Notes: generated by a model not told the origin, from the sequence alone. Shown: positions 24,639 through 34,083, counted from the first letter of the stretch. The stretch is 64,000 bases of DNA from Azospirillum sp051124815 (GCF_051124815.1 NZ_CP118492.1:62001-126000); one strand, 5' to 3'. Numbers and translations are program-made.

Positions 24639-24720
24639 CCTCCCCCGCTGGGCGGGGGAGGGACGGCTGCCGAACGCCGACAAAGCTCCCGTCCCCCTCC
24701 CCTGCGAGAGCGGGGGAGGG
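24639..24720. repeat. Two GC-rich palindromes in the fmdD-permease gap
   Basis: The first hairpin pairs CCTCCCCCGC (24639-24648) with GCGGGGGAGG (24652-24661). The second pairs 24695-24702 with 24713-24720. They look like dispersed REP-type palindromes. Placed after the binding-protein gene, they may protect its mRNA from 3' decay and so raise its level over the membrane subunits; this is inference. Confidence 0.55.
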
Positions 24721-24755
24721 TCGGGGTGGGGGCAAGTGTGACGGGAGTACCCATC

Positions 24756-25682
24756 ATGTTCGAGGGCTACAGCCTGGCCGAGCTTGGGTCGATCTTTGCG
24801 ATGCAGGGATTTGCCGGACTCATCCTGTTTTCCGTTTTCGTGCTGATGGCGCTTGGCCTCGCCATCATCTTCGGGCAGATGGGCGTCATCAACATGGCGC
24901 ACGGGGAATTCATGATCCTCGGCGCCTATGTGACCTATCTCTGCTCGAATTTCATTTCCAGTTACGCGCCGGCGCTTTTCCCGGTCTATTTCTTCATCGC
25001 CATGGCGCTGGCGTTCGTCGCCAGCGGGGCGCTGGGCATGCTGGTGGAATGGGGGATGATCCGCTTCCTCTACCGCCGCCCGCTCGACACGCTGCTGGCG
25101 ACCTGGGGACTGAGCCTGATCCTGCAGCAGGTCTTCCGCTCCGTCTTCGGCGCGCGGGAGGTCGGCGTGGTGCTGCCCGACTGGCTGATGGGATCGGTCG
25201 CCGTCACCGACACCATCGAGGTGCCGATCAACGGTCTGTTCGTGATGGCGCTGACCATGGCCATCACCATCGTGATCTACGCCGTGATGTTCCGCTCGCG
25301 CTGGGGCCAGGGCGTGCGCGCGGTGATGCAGAACCGGGTGATGGCCGGCGCCGTCGGCATCAACACCGAGAAGGTCGACCGCTACACCTTCGGGCTCGGC
25401 TGCGGCATCGCCGGGGTGGCCGGCAGCGCCTTCACCATGGTGGGCTCCACCGGCCCGACCTCCGGCCAGCTCTACATCGTCGACACCTTCCTGGTGGTGG
25501 TGTTCGGCGGCGCCCAGAGCCTGATCGGCACCATCGCCTCCGCCTTCACCATCAGCCAGGCGCAGTCGACGATGGAGTTCTTCCTCAGCGGCTCGACCGC
25601 CAAGGTCCTGACCCTGCTGACCGTCGTCGTGATCCTGATGCTGCGCCCGCAGGGCCTGTTCGTCCTCAAAGTCCGCCGCTGA
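24756..25682 (+). CDS. fmdE: Amide/urea ABC transporter permease (UrtB/LivH type)
   Basis: 308 residues. Hydrophobic segments throughout, with the LivH-type signature GLAIIFGQMGVINMAHGEFM near the N-terminus and VVVFGGAQSLIGTIASAFTI near the end. UrtB proteins often carry a long N-terminal periplasmic part; this one is short, as in LivH. It forms the membrane channel with the next permease. The symbol follows the Methylophilus fmdDEF order and is an analogy. Confidence 0.88.
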   Translation: MFEGYSLAELGSIFAMQGFAGLILFSVFVLMALGLAIIFGQMGVINMAHGEFMILGAYVTYLCSNFISSYAPALFPVYFFIAMALAFVASGALGMLVEWGMIRFLYRRPLDTLLATWGLSLILQQVFRSVFGAREVGVVLPDWLMGSVAVTDTIEVPINGLFVMALTMAITIVIYAVMFRSRWGQGVRAVMQNRVMAGAVGINTEKVDRYTFGLGCGIAGVAGSAFTMVGSTGPTSGQLYIVDTFLVVVFGGAQSLIGTIASAFTISQAQSTMEFFLSGSTAKVLTLLTVVVILMLRPQGLFVLKVRR

Positions 25683-25695
25683 GGAGGCAATCACC

Positions 25696-26850
25696 ATGAC
25701 GCGCACCCCTCAAAACCGCATTCTCGGGCGCATGGACGGCGACATCGCGGGGATCCTGCTGCTGGCCGCCCTGCTGGTGATCGTCCTGCCGCTGGGCCTC
25801 GACATCTTCCGGCTGAACATGGTCGGCAAATACCTGACCTACGCCTTCGTCGCGCTCGGCCTGGTGCTGTGCTGGGGCAGCGCCGGCATCCTGTCGCTGG
25901 GGCAGGGCATCTTCTTCGGCATCGGCGGCTATTGCATGGCGATGTTCCTGAAGCTGGAGGCGTCCAGCCCGGAAGCGACCAAGATCCAGTCCACCCCCGG
26001 CATCCCCGACTTCATGGACTGGAACCAGCTGAAGGCGCTGCCGTGGTTTTGGGAGCCGTTTCACAGCCTTTCCTTCTCCATCGTCGCGGTGGTGGCGGTC
26101 CCGGCGCTGCTGGCCTTCATCGTCGGGCTGGCGATGTTCAAACGGCGGGTCGGCGGCGTCTATTTCGCCATCATCACCCAGGCCTTCGCCGCCATCCTGA
26201 CCATCCTGATCGTCGGCCAGCAGGGCTACACCGGCGGCATCAACGGCATCACCGACCTGCGCACGCTGAAGGGCTGGGACATCCGCACCGACGAGGCGAA
26301 GCTGGTGCTGTATTTCGTCAACGCCGCGCTGCTGATCGGCTGCCTGCTGCTGTGCCTCTACGTCCGCCGTTCCAAGCTGGGCCGCATCCTGGTGGCGCTG
26401 CGCGACAAGGAGGACCGGGTCCGCTTCTCCGGCTACGACGTCGCCAACTTCAAGATCTTCGTCTTCTGCTTCGCCGCGGCGCTGTCGGCGGTCGGTGGGG
26501 CGATGTTCACGCTGCAGGTCGGCTTCATGTCGCCGTCCTTCGTCGGCATCGTGCCGTCGATCGAGATGGTCATCTACTGCGCGGTCGGCGGCCGGCTGTC
26601 GCTGCTGGGGGCGGTCTACGGCACGCTGCTGGTCAACTGGGCCAAGACGCTGCTGTCGGAGAGCTTCCCGGAGTTGTGGCTGTTCGCCATGGGCGCGCTG
26701 TTCATCGGCGTGGTGATGGTGTTCCCCAACGGGCTGGCCGGTCTCTACCAGCAATTCATCGCCCCGCGCCTGCGTCGCCCGGCCGCCCGCCGGTCGGATG
26801 GAGCCGCCGCCGGCGCGCCGATCATCCCGCCCCACACCGCCGCCGACTGA
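25696..26850 (+). CDS. fmdF: Amide/urea ABC transporter permease (UrtC/LivM type)
   Basis: 384 residues, starting 13 bp after the previous gene. Signature segments LCWGSAGILSLGQGIFFGIG and GYTGGINGITDLRTLKGWDI match UrtC. The charged loop LRDKEDRVRFSGYDVANFK is the coupling region of LivM-type permeases. It pairs with the preceding permease. The proline- and alanine-rich tail (about 360-384) looks disordered. Confidence 0.88.
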   Translation: MTRTPQNRILGRMDGDIAGILLLAALLVIVLPLGLDIFRLNMVGKYLTYAFVALGLVLCWGSAGILSLGQGIFFGIGGYCMAMFLKLEASSPEATKIQSTPGIPDFMDWNQLKALPWFWEPFHSLSFSIVAVVAVPALLAFIVGLAMFKRRVGGVYFAIITQAFAAILTILIVGQQGYTGGINGITDLRTLKGWDIRTDEAKLVLYFVNAALLIGCLLLCLYVRRSKLGRILVALRDKEDRVRFSGYDVANFKIFVFCFAAALSAVGGAMFTLQVGFMSPSFVGIVPSIEMVIYCAVGGRLSLLGAVYGTLLVNWAKTLLSESFPELWLFAMGALFIGVVMVFPNGLAGLYQQFIAPRLRRPAARRSDGAAAGAPIIPPHTAAD

Positions 26851-26864
26851 GGAGGGACCGACCC

Positions 26865-27611
26865 ATGGCAAACCCCACCGATTACCTGCTGGCGGTCGAA
26901 GGGCTGACCGTATCCTTCGATGGGTTCAAGGCGGTCAACGACCTGTCCTTCTACGTCGACAGCAACGAGATCCACGTCATCATCGGCCCCAACGGTGCCG
27001 GCAAGACCACGGTGCTCGACCTCATCTGCGGGCGGACAAGAGCGTCCGGCGGCTCCATCAAGTTCCGCAACCGGGAACTGACGGCGATGAAGGAGCACCA
27101 GATCGTCAAGGCCGGCGTCGGCCGCAAATTCCAGAACCCGTCGATCTACGACGACCTGACGGTGTTCGAGAATCTGGAGATCTCCTATCCCCGCGGCCGC
27201 AGCGTGTTCGGCGCCCTGGCCTTCAAGCGCGACGCCGCGGTGCGCGAGCGGGTGGCGGAAATCGCCGAGATGATCTTCCTGGCCGACCATCTCGACCAGC
27301 GCGCCGAGTATCTCAGCCACGGCCAGAAGCAGTGGCTGGAGATCGGCATGCTGCTGATCCAGGACCCCGAGCTGCTGATGCTGGACGAGCCGGTGGCCGG
27401 CATGAGCGTCAACGAGCGCAAGAAGACCGCCGAACTGCTGAACCGCATCATCCGGAACCGCTCGGTGCTGGTGATCGAGCACGACATGAAGTTCGTCGAG
27501 GACATCGCCCACCGCGTCACCGTTCTGCACCAGGGCAAGATCCTGTCGGAAGGCAGCATGGACCGGGTGAAAGCCGATCCCAAGGTCGTCGAAGTCTATC
27601 TGGGCCATTGA
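26865..27611 (+). CDS. urtD: Amide/urea ABC transporter ATPase (UrtD/LivG type)
   Basis: 248 residues. Walker A GPNGAGKTTVLD, Q-loop RKFQNPSIYDDLTV, a degenerate signature LSHGQKQWLEIGMLL and Walker B LLMLDEPVAGMS. The SHGQ-type signature and the AGMS after Walker B are normal for UrtD and the LivG branch. It supplies ATP hydrolysis together with the next gene. Confidence 0.92.
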   Translation: MANPTDYLLAVEGLTVSFDGFKAVNDLSFYVDSNEIHVIIGPNGAGKTTVLDLICGRTRASGGSIKFRNRELTAMKEHQIVKAGVGRKFQNPSIYDDLTVFENLEISYPRGRSVFGALAFKRDAAVRERVAEIAEMIFLADHLDQRAEYLSHGQKQWLEIGMLLIQDPELLMLDEPVAGMSVNERKKTAELLNRIIRNRSVLVIEHDMKFVEDIAHRVTVLHQGKILSEGSMDRVKADPKVVEVYLGH

Positions 27612-27643
27612 TTTATTCGGGCTACTGAGCGGGGGATCAACAG

Positions 27644-28333
27644 ATGCTGTCCGTCAATCAACTCCGCGTGTCCTACGGCGAGAGCGAGGTCCTGCACGGG
27701 CTGGACTTCACGGTGGCGCCCAATGAGATCGTCGCCATCATGGGCCGCAACGGCATGGGCAAGACCACGCTGATGAAGTCGCTGATGGGGATCGTGCCGG
27801 CGCGCTCCGGCGCCATCCGCATCGGCGACAGCGAGATCACCGGGCTGAAAAGCTATGAGCGGGTGGCGAAGGGCGTCGCCTATGTGCCGCAGGGCCGCAT
27901 GATCTTCCCGACCATGACGGTGCAGGAGAACATCGAGACAGGCCTGACCGTCCATGGCGGGCGCAGCGTGCCCGGTGATCTCTACGAACTGTTTCCCGTG
28001 TTGCTGGAGATGAAGGGCCGGCGCGGCGGCAACCTGTCGGGCGGCCAGCAGCAGCAGCTCGCCATCGCCCGCGCGCTGGCGACCAAGCCCAAGGTTCTGC
28101 TGCTGGACGAGCCGACCGAAGGTATCCAGCCGTCGATCATCCGCGAGATGGCCCGCACGCTCCGCCGCATCCGCGACGAGAAGGGCCTCAGCATCATCGT
28201 GTCGGAACAGGTGCTGAGCTTCGCGCTCGACATCGCCGACCGGGTGCTGGTGATCGAGAACGGCGAGATCGTCCACGAGGACAGCCGCGGCGCCATCGAC
28301 GAGGCCAAGGTAGCGCGCCTGCTGTCGGTGTGA
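27644..28333 (+). CDS. urtE: Amide/urea ABC transporter ATPase (UrtE/LivF type)
   Basis: 229 residues. Walker A GRNGMGKTTLMKSL (the GRNGMGKTT form is characteristic of UrtE), signature LSGGQQQQLAIARAL, Walker B VLLLDEPTEGIQPSII. It completes the five-component importer and lies 54 bp upstream of fmdA, in the same operon. Confidence 0.92.
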   Translation: MLSVNQLRVSYGESEVLHGLDFTVAPNEIVAIMGRNGMGKTTLMKSLMGIVPARSGAIRIGDSEITGLKSYERVAKGVAYVPQGRMIFPTMTVQENIETGLTVHGGRSVPGDLYELFPVLLEMKGRRGGNLSGGQQQQLAIARALATKPKVLLLDEPTEGIQPSIIREMARTLRRIRDEKGLSIIVSEQVLSFALDIADRVLVIENGEIVHEDSRGAIDEAKVARLLSV

Positions 28334-28387
28334 CGCGCCGCCACTCCCAATCCCTTGAAATCAGTCCACAAAAAGGAAGATCAACCC

Positions 28388-29620
28388 ATGGCTGACACCC
28401 TGATCAAGGCCGACCTGTCGCAGTCTCCCTACGAGAACGACATGATCCACAACCGCTGGCACCCGGATATCCCGATGGCGGTGACGGTGAAGCCGGGCGA
28501 CGACTTCATCCTGGAATGCTACGACTGGACCGGCGGCCAGATCAAAAACGACGACGATGCCGCCGATGTGCGCGACGTCGACCTCAGCCAGGTGCATTTC
28601 CTGTCCGGCCCGGTCGGGGTCGAGGGGGCGGAGCCGGGCGACCTGCTGGTCGTCGACCTGCTCGACATCGGTGCCTTTCCGCAGCAGCAATGGGGGTTCA
28701 ACGGCTTCTTCTCCAAGCAGAATGGCGGCGGCTTCCTGACCGAGCATTTCCCGCTGGCCCAGAAATCCATTTGGGATTTCGAGGGCATGTTCACCAAGTC
28801 GCGCCATATCCCCGGCGTGCGCTTTGCCGGGCTGATCCACCCCGGCCTGATTGGCTGCCTGCCGTCGCACGACCTGCTTGCCAAGTGGAACAAGCGCGAG
28901 CAGGCGCTGATCGACACCAACCCGACCCGCGTGCCCGGCCTCGCCAACCCGCCCTACGCGCCGACCGCCCACATGGGCCGGCTGAAGGGCGACGCCCGCG
29001 ACAAGGCGGCGGCGGAGGGAGCCCGCACCGTGCCGCCGCGCGAGCATGGCGGCAATTGCGACATCAAGGATCTGTCGCGCGGCTCGCGCATCTATTTCCC
29101 GGTCTATGTGAAGGGCGCCGGCCTGTCGATGGGCGACCTGCATTTCAGCCAGGGCGACGGCGAGATCACCTTCTGCGGCGCCATCGAGATGGCTGGCTGG
29201 GCGCATCTGAAGGTGAACCTGATCAAGGACGGCATGGCCAAATACGGAATCAAGAACCCGATCTTCAAGCCGAGCCCGATCGTCCCGACCTACAACGACT
29301 ATCTGATCTTCGAGGGTATTTCCGTCGACGAGGCGGGCGAGCAGCATTACCTCGACGTCCATGTCGCCTATCGCCAAGCCTGCCTGAACGCCATCGAATA
29401 TCTGAAGAAGTTCGGCTATTCCGGCGCCCAGGCCTATTCGATCCTCGGCACCGCACCGGTGCAGGGCCATATCAGCGGTGTCGTCGACGTGCCCAACGCC
29501 TGCGCCACCCTGTTCCTGCCGACGCAGATCTTCGATTTCGACATCAGCCCGAACGCCGACGGACCGACGAAGTTCATCAGCGGCGACGTCGACATGCCCA
29601 TCGCGCCGGATCGCGTGTAA
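28388..29620 (+). CDS. fmdA: Formamidase/acetamidase FmdA
   Basis: 410 residues, the usual length of FmdA. Family regions include NRWHPDIPMAVTVKPGDDF, the strongly conserved EHGGNCDIKDLSRGSRIYFP segment near residue 220, and FSQGDGEITFCGAIEMAGW. The enzyme hydrolyses formamide (and slowly acetamide) to ammonia and formate in the cytoplasm and is unrelated to nitrilase-type AmiE. Following the importer genes, it makes uptake plus hydrolysis a single unit. The start ATG follows AGGAAGATCAACCC. Confidence 0.95.
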   Translation: MADTLIKADLSQSPYENDMIHNRWHPDIPMAVTVKPGDDFILECYDWTGGQIKNDDDAADVRDVDLSQVHFLSGPVGVEGAEPGDLLVVDLLDIGAFPQQQWGFNGFFSKQNGGGFLTEHFPLAQKSIWDFEGMFTKSRHIPGVRFAGLIHPGLIGCLPSHDLLAKWNKREQALIDTNPTRVPGLANPPYAPTAHMGRLKGDARDKAAAEGARTVPPREHGGNCDIKDLSRGSRIYFPVYVKGAGLSMGDLHFSQGDGEITFCGAIEMAGWAHLKVNLIKDGMAKYGIKNPIFKPSPIVPTYNDYLIFEGISVDEAGEQHYLDVHVAYRQACLNAIEYLKKFGYSGAQAYSILGTAPVQGHISGVVDVPNACATLFLPTQIFDFDISPNADGPTKFISGDVDMPIAPDRV

Positions 29621-29644
29621 CCGCCGGAGGAGGGAGGCCACGCC

Positions 29645-29992
29645 ATGCCGATGTACGACTATGAATGCCCGACCTGCGGTGACTTCACCGAGATGCGGCC
29701 GATGGCGGAAAGCAGCCTGCCGCAGCCCTGCCCCTGGTGCGAGACGCCGGCGCCACGGGTGATCCGCATGGCGCCGGCCTTCTCCACCCTGTCGGCCGCA
29801 ACCCGGACGGCGCATTCCACCAACGAACGCAGCGCCGACCGGCCGAAACTGCTGTCGGAAGTCGGGCCGGCGCACAAGCACGGCCCGGGCTGCGGTTGTG
29901 GTGGTGGCGGCAAGAAGGGGCGGTCGGTGCTGCGAACCGCGGACGGTGCCAAGGGCTTCCCCACCGCAAGGCCGTGGATGATCAGCCACTGA
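29645..29992 (+). CDS. fmdB: FmdB-family zinc-ribbon protein
   Basis: 115 residues. The FmdB zinc ribbon occupies the first 40 residues: MPMYDYECPTCGDF with C8, C11, C29 and C32 as ligands. The tail is glycine- and histidine-rich (HKHGPGCGCGGGGKKG) and could hold extra metal. In Methylophilus FmdB is reported as a putative regulator of formamidase; a chaperone or metal-delivery role is equally possible. It closes the island's operon. Confidence 0.9.
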   Translation: MPMYDYECPTCGDFTEMRPMAESSLPQPCPWCETPAPRVIRMAPAFSTLSAATRTAHSTNERSADRPKLLSEVGPAHKHGPGCGCGGGGKKGRSVLRTADGAKGFPTARPWMISH

Positions 29993-30091
29993 GGCATCGG
30001 GGCCATACGTCCTTCCTGGAGGCAGCTCGGACATGCGGGCGGGATCGAACCCGTTCGCCGTCTTCCCTTCACCGGATGCGGTCGATTTCTG

Positions 30092-30105
30092 TATGATGCA
30101 TCATA
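30092..30105. promoter_or_regulatory. Perfect 14-bp palindrome, candidate operator
   Basis: TATGATGCATCATA lies 91 bp upstream of the dehydrogenase gene at 30197. Its AT-rich half sites resemble those bound by GntR-family (FadR/VanR-like) repressors. No regulator gene is adjacent, so the cognate protein would be elsewhere. The rest of the 204-bp gap shows nothing else. Confidence 0.45.
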
Positions 30106-30196
30106 GTGCGGCCGGAAGAGGCGAAAGCCTGTTCCGGCCGCTCTGTGTCTCCATGTCCCGCATCTTGGCCGAAATCACCGCGCAGGAGAGTTGCCA

Positions 30197-31141
30197 ATGC
30201 CGTCATCCCCGCTGCCGAACCCGTCCGTTGCGGTCCTTGGCTGCGGGTTGATCGGGCAGAGTTGGTCGGCGCTGTTTCTTGCCCATGGGCTGGACGTGGT
30301 CGCCTGGGATCCCGATGGTGACGTTCTGGCCGCCTTGCCGGAACGCGTGGAGCCGCTGCTCGGGCAATTGCGGGCGCTTGGGACCAGGGCCGAGCGGCCC
30401 GGCCGCCTTTCGGTCGCGTCATCGGTCGCCGAGGCTGTGCGGGGCGCCGCGTGGATTCAGGAGAATGCGCCCGAGAAAACCGCCGTCAAGCATGCGCTCT
30501 ATGCCGAGGTGGAGGCAGCGGCCGCGCCCGACGCGGTGATTGCCAGCAGCACCTCCTCGCTGACCTGGACCGATCTGGCGGCCGGCGTGGGGCGGCGTGA
30601 CCGTTTCATCACCGCTCATCCGTTCAATCCGCCGCATCTGATGCCGCTGGTCGAACTGTTCGCCGACAACCCGGAGACGTTGGCCCGGGCCGAGAGCTTC
30701 TATCGCGGCGTCGGCCGCGTGACGGTGGCGTTGAAGAAGGATGCGGTGGGCCACATCGCCAACCGTCTGGCCTCCGCCCTGTGGCGCGAGGCGGTGAACA
30801 TCGTCGCGGAGGGCATCGCCGATGTGGCCGACGTCGATGCCGCGCTCGTGCATGGTCCCGGCCTGCGCTGGTCGGTGATCGGCGCCCACATGGCCTATCA
30901 TCTGGGTGGCGGACCCGGCGGCATCGCACATTACCTCGACCATCTCGGGCCGAGCCAGGAACGACGCTGGGCGACTCTCGGCAACCCGAGCCTGACGCCC
31001 GAGGTCTGCCGTCTGCTGGTCGACGGGATCGCAGAGGAAGCCGCCGGCCGCTCCGTCGCCATGTTGGAGGCGGAACGCGACCGCGGGCTGATGCTGGCGC
31101 TGGCCGCCCGGCGGAAGGCCGGAGAGGGAGAGAGTGTGTAA
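30197..31141 (+). CDS. 3-hydroxyacyl-CoA/carnitine/gulonate dehydrogenase-like protein
   Basis: 314 residues from the ATG at 30197 (AGGAGAG precedes it; TTG at 30191 is possible). The Rossmann motif is VAVLGCGLIGQSW. The catalytic region reads ITAHPFNPPHLMPLVELFAD, with the HPFNP motif of the 3-hydroxyacyl-CoA dehydrogenase superfamily. Length and the long C-terminal helical part fit the carnitine dehydrogenase or L-gulonate 3-dehydrogenase (lambda-crystallin) branch. A sugar-acid substrate would suit the neighbouring hexuronate operon, but this is inference. Convergent with uxuA. Confidence 0.75.
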   Translation: MPSSPLPNPSVAVLGCGLIGQSWSALFLAHGLDVVAWDPDGDVLAALPERVEPLLGQLRALGTRAERPGRLSVASSVAEAVRGAAWIQENAPEKTAVKHALYAEVEAAAAPDAVIASSTSSLTWTDLAAGVGRRDRFITAHPFNPPHLMPLVELFADNPETLARAESFYRGVGRVTVALKKDAVGHIANRLASALWREAVNIVAEGIADVADVDAALVHGPGLRWSVIGAHMAYHLGGGPGGIAHYLDHLGPSQERRWATLGNPSLTPEVCRLLVDGIAEEAAGRSVAMLEAERDRGLMLALAARRKAGEGESV

Positions 31142-31168
31142 GCACCCAGGTGCCCGGATGGCCGGGGC

Positions 31169-31191
31169 CCCTCTCCCCGCACTGGAGAGGG
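31169..31191. terminator. Hairpin between convergent genes
   Basis: CCCTCTCC (31169-31176) pairs with GGAGAGGG (31184-31191) around a 7-nt loop. It sits between the convergent dehydrogenase and uxuA genes and could end both transcripts. There is no U-tract. Confidence 0.4.
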
Positions 31192-31204
31192 ACCCCGCCA
31201 CCGG

Positions 31205-32395
31205 TCAGGCCACCCGCTTTTCGCGGAAGGCTTCGATGGTGCGCATGACGCCGCGCAGTTCGGCCAGCCCCTTCAAGCGTCCGACGAAGGAATAGCCGGG
31301 GTTCATCGTCTGGCCGATGTCGTCGCCCAGCAGATGGCCGTGGTCGGGGCGCATCGGGATCTGGGCGTCGGCGCGTCCGGTCCGCTTGCGGCGGGTCTCC
31401 TCGTCGATCATTGCCGCAGCCACGCCGATCAGGTCGGTGTCGCCGCCGAGATGGTCGGCCTCGTAGAAGGAGCCGTCGGGCTCGTGCGTGGTGTTGCGCA
31501 GATGGACGAAATGGATGCGCGGGGCGAACTCCTTCGCCATCATCACCAGATCGTTCTTCGGGTTGGACCCGAAGGAGCCGGTGCACAGGGTCAGGCCACA
31601 GGCCTCCTGCGGCACGGCGGCGAACAGCGCCCGGACATCCTCCGCGGTGGACATGACACGGGGCAACCCGAAGATGGGGAAGGACGGATCGTCGGGGTGG
31701 ATGCACAGCCGCACCCCCTCTTCCTCGGCGATCGGCGTGATCTCGCGCAGGAACTTGACCAGATTGGCGCGCAGGTCCTCGACGCCGATCTCCTGGTACA
31801 GCTCCAGCATGCCGCGGAAGCTGTCGCGGTCATAGGCGAAGTCGCGGGCCGGCAGCCAGTCGATCAGGTTGCGCTCCAACTCGGCGACCTGCTCCACCGC
31901 CATCGCCTCGAACCGCGCCTTGGCGGCGGCGACATGGGCGGGGTCGTAGCTGGCCTCCGCATTGCGGCGCTTCAGCACGAACAGGTCGTAGGCGGCGAAA
32001 TCGACGCTGTCGTAGCGCAGGGCATAGCCGCCGTTCGGCAGCCGGTGCATCAGGTTGGTCCGGCTCCAGTCGGTGATGACCATGAAGTTGTAGCAGATCA
32101 CCGGGATACCGGCACGGGCGACATTGCGGATCGACTGCTTGTAATTGTCGATCTTGCTGCGGTAGTCGCCGGTACGGGTCTTGATCTCCTCGCCGACGCC
32201 GATGCTTTCCACCACCGACCAGGTCAGGCCGGCGGCCTCGATCATGGCGCGGCGCTTCTGGATTTCCTCGGGCGTCCAGACGCTGCCCTGATTCATGTGG
32301 TGAAGCGCCGTGACGATGCCGGTCGCACCGGCCTGACGGGCCTTCTCCAGGGTGACGGGGTCGTCCGGGCCGAACCAGCGCCAGGTTTCCTGCAT
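31205..32395 (-). CDS. uxuA: Mannonate dehydratase
   Basis: 396 residues, the normal UxuA length. MQETWRWFGPDDPVTL is the family's N-terminus. CIHPDDPSFPIFGLPR, LCTGSFGSNPKNDL and MRPDHGHLLGDD supply the metal-binding and catalytic residues. It dehydrates D-mannonate to 2-keto-3-deoxygluconate in glucuronate breakdown. It is the last gene of exuT-uxuB-uxuA. Confidence 0.95.
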   Translation of the reverse strand: MQETWRWFGPDDPVTLEKARQAGATGIVTALHHMNQGSVWTPEEIQKRRAMIEAAGLTWSVVESIGVGEEIKTRTGDYRSKIDNYKQSIRNVARAGIPVICYNFMVITDWSRTNLMHRLPNGGYALRYDSVDFAAYDLFVLKRRNAEASYDPAHVAAAKARFEAMAVEQVAELERNLIDWLPARDFAYDRDSFRGMLELYQEIGVEDLRANLVKFLREITPIAEEEGVRLCIHPDDPSFPIFGLPRVMSTAEDVRALFAAVPQEACGLTLCTGSFGSNPKNDLVMMAKEFAPRIHFVHLRNTTHEPDGSFYEADHLGGDTDLIGVAAAMIDEETRRKRTGRADAQIPMRPDHGHLLGDDIGQTMNPGYSFVGRLKGLAELRGVMRTIEAFREKRVA

Positions 32396-32448
32396 GATGG
32401 GGTCCTTTCAAATTCGGGTGAGGTGGCGGGGGTGATGGCCGCCGCAAG

Positions 32449-33972
32449 TCACGGGGTGGCGAGGAAGGCGGTCAGCGTCTTGGCGACGCCGGCGCTCATC
32501 AGGCTGTCGAGATGGCGGACGACCGCGGTCCGGAAGGCGTCCTCCGCCACCAGTTCCGGTGCGAAGATGTCCTCAAGGGCGAACAGGGCCGCCGCCAGGG
32601 CGCCGGCATCGCCGCTGTTGGCGCGCGCGATGCCGGTCAGCGCCGCCGCCATCGGGTCGGCGACCGTGTAGGCGTTTCCGGCCTCGTCCCTTTCCAGCAG
32701 GAAGCGCATCCAGGTGGCGACGGCCAACGGGATCACCTGCGGTGCCTTGCCGGCGGCGAACAGCTCGCGCGCCGGCTCCAGCAGGCGCGGCGGCAGCTTC
32801 TGCGAACCGTCGGAGGAGATCTGGATGGTGCGGTGGCGGATGCCGGGATTGCGGAAGCGTGCCTCCAGCGCCGCGGTGTAGGCGGGAATGTCCGTTCCCG
32901 GCACCGGCGGCAGCGTGGGGATGAGGTCGGATGCCCACAGACGGCGCATGACGGCCGGCAGCTGCGGGTCTGCCATGGCATCGGCAATGGTCTCGATCCC
33001 GGCGATCACCGACAGATAGGCCAGCAGCGAATGGGCGCCGTTCAGGCAGCGCAGCTTCATCAGCTCGAACGGGTGGACATCCTCGACCAGGATGGCACCG
33101 GCCTTTTCCCAAGCCGGGCGGCCGAGCGGAAAGCGGTCCTCGATCACCCACTGCTTGAACGGCTCGCTCACCACCGGCCAGGCATCGGCGCAGCCGGTCG
33201 CGTCCTCCACCGTGGCGCGGTCGGCGTCCTGGGTTGCGGGGGTGATGCGGTCGACCATCGTGCAGGGGAAACTGACCTGCCCGGCAATGTAGGCGGCAAG
33301 CTCCGGATCGCACAGCTCGGCATAGCGCACGACGATGCCGCGCACCTTGATGCCGTTCTGGGCGAGGTTGTCGCAGACCAGCACCGTGAAGGGCGGCACC
33401 CCGGCGGCGCGACGGCGGCGGATCGCTTCGGCCAGCAGGCCGGGGACGCTGCGCGGGTGGGTGGGATCGGCAAGGTCGGCGCGGATCAGCGGATGCGCCT
33501 CGTCCAGCGAACCGGTGGCGGCATCCTGGCAATAGCCCTTTTCCGTGACCGTCAGGGTGACGATCCGGATTTCCGGCTTCGCCATCAGGGCCAGCACCTC
33601 GCCCAACTGGTCGGCGGTCGCCAGCGCGTCGAGGAAGGAACCGACCACGCGCAGCCGGTCGCGGTTCTCCTCGCGCACCAGCAGGGTGTAGAGGCAATCC
33701 TGCGGCTTCAGCGCGTCGCGGATCGCCGGGGACAGCGGATCGACGCCGACGATGCCCCAGCTTTGGTCGCCGGTCGCCAGCACGTCGTCGGTGTAGGTGG
33801 CGAGATGGGCGCGGCAGAAGGCGCCGAGGCCGATATGGACGATGCCCGGCGTCACCGCGGCGCGGTCGTAGGCGGGACGTTCGATGGCCGGGGCCAAGCG
33901 GTCGAGGCTGTCGGTGGACAGGCGGGTTCGTGAAGGACGGGCCGCCAGCAGGGCGGTGTTCGCGTCGGGCAT
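32449..33972 (-). CDS. uxuB: D-mannonate oxidoreductase (fructuronate reductase)
   Basis: 507 residues of the mannitol dehydrogenase family: GIVHIGLGAFCRAHLATYTD is the NAD-binding start, and KLRCLNGAHSLLAYLSV carries the catalytic lysine region (K-x5-H type). Lying between uxuA and the hexuronate transporter, the fructuronate/mannonate assignment is preferred over mannitol dehydrogenase. It interconverts D-fructuronate and D-mannonate. Confidence 0.9.
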   Translation of the reverse strand: MPDANTALLAARPSRTRLSTDSLDRLAPAIERPAYDRAAVTPGIVHIGLGAFCRAHLATYTDDVLATGDQSWGIVGVDPLSPAIRDALKPQDCLYTLLVREENRDRLRVVGSFLDALATADQLGEVLALMAKPEIRIVTLTVTEKGYCQDAATGSLDEAHPLIRADLADPTHPRSVPGLLAEAIRRRRAAGVPPFTVLVCDNLAQNGIKVRGIVVRYAELCDPELAAYIAGQVSFPCTMVDRITPATQDADRATVEDATGCADAWPVVSEPFKQWVIEDRFPLGRPAWEKAGAILVEDVHPFELMKLRCLNGAHSLLAYLSVIAGIETIADAMADPQLPAVMRRLWASDLIPTLPPVPGTDIPAYTAALEARFRNPGIRHRTIQISSDGSQKLPPRLLEPARELFAAGKAPQVIPLAVATWMRFLLERDEAGNAYTVADPMAAALTGIARANSGDAGALAAALFALEDIFAPELVAEDAFRTAVVRHLDSLMSAGVAKTLTAFLATP

Positions 33973-34083
33973 GATGGGCTCCGGTTCGCGGCGGTCGCTG
34001 CGGTCTCCCTGTCCGCTGCCCCGTTGGGCAGTGCGGGTGGCCGGTGCACCGTCATTCGGTAAGACTGTTGGTCGCTGGTGAGG

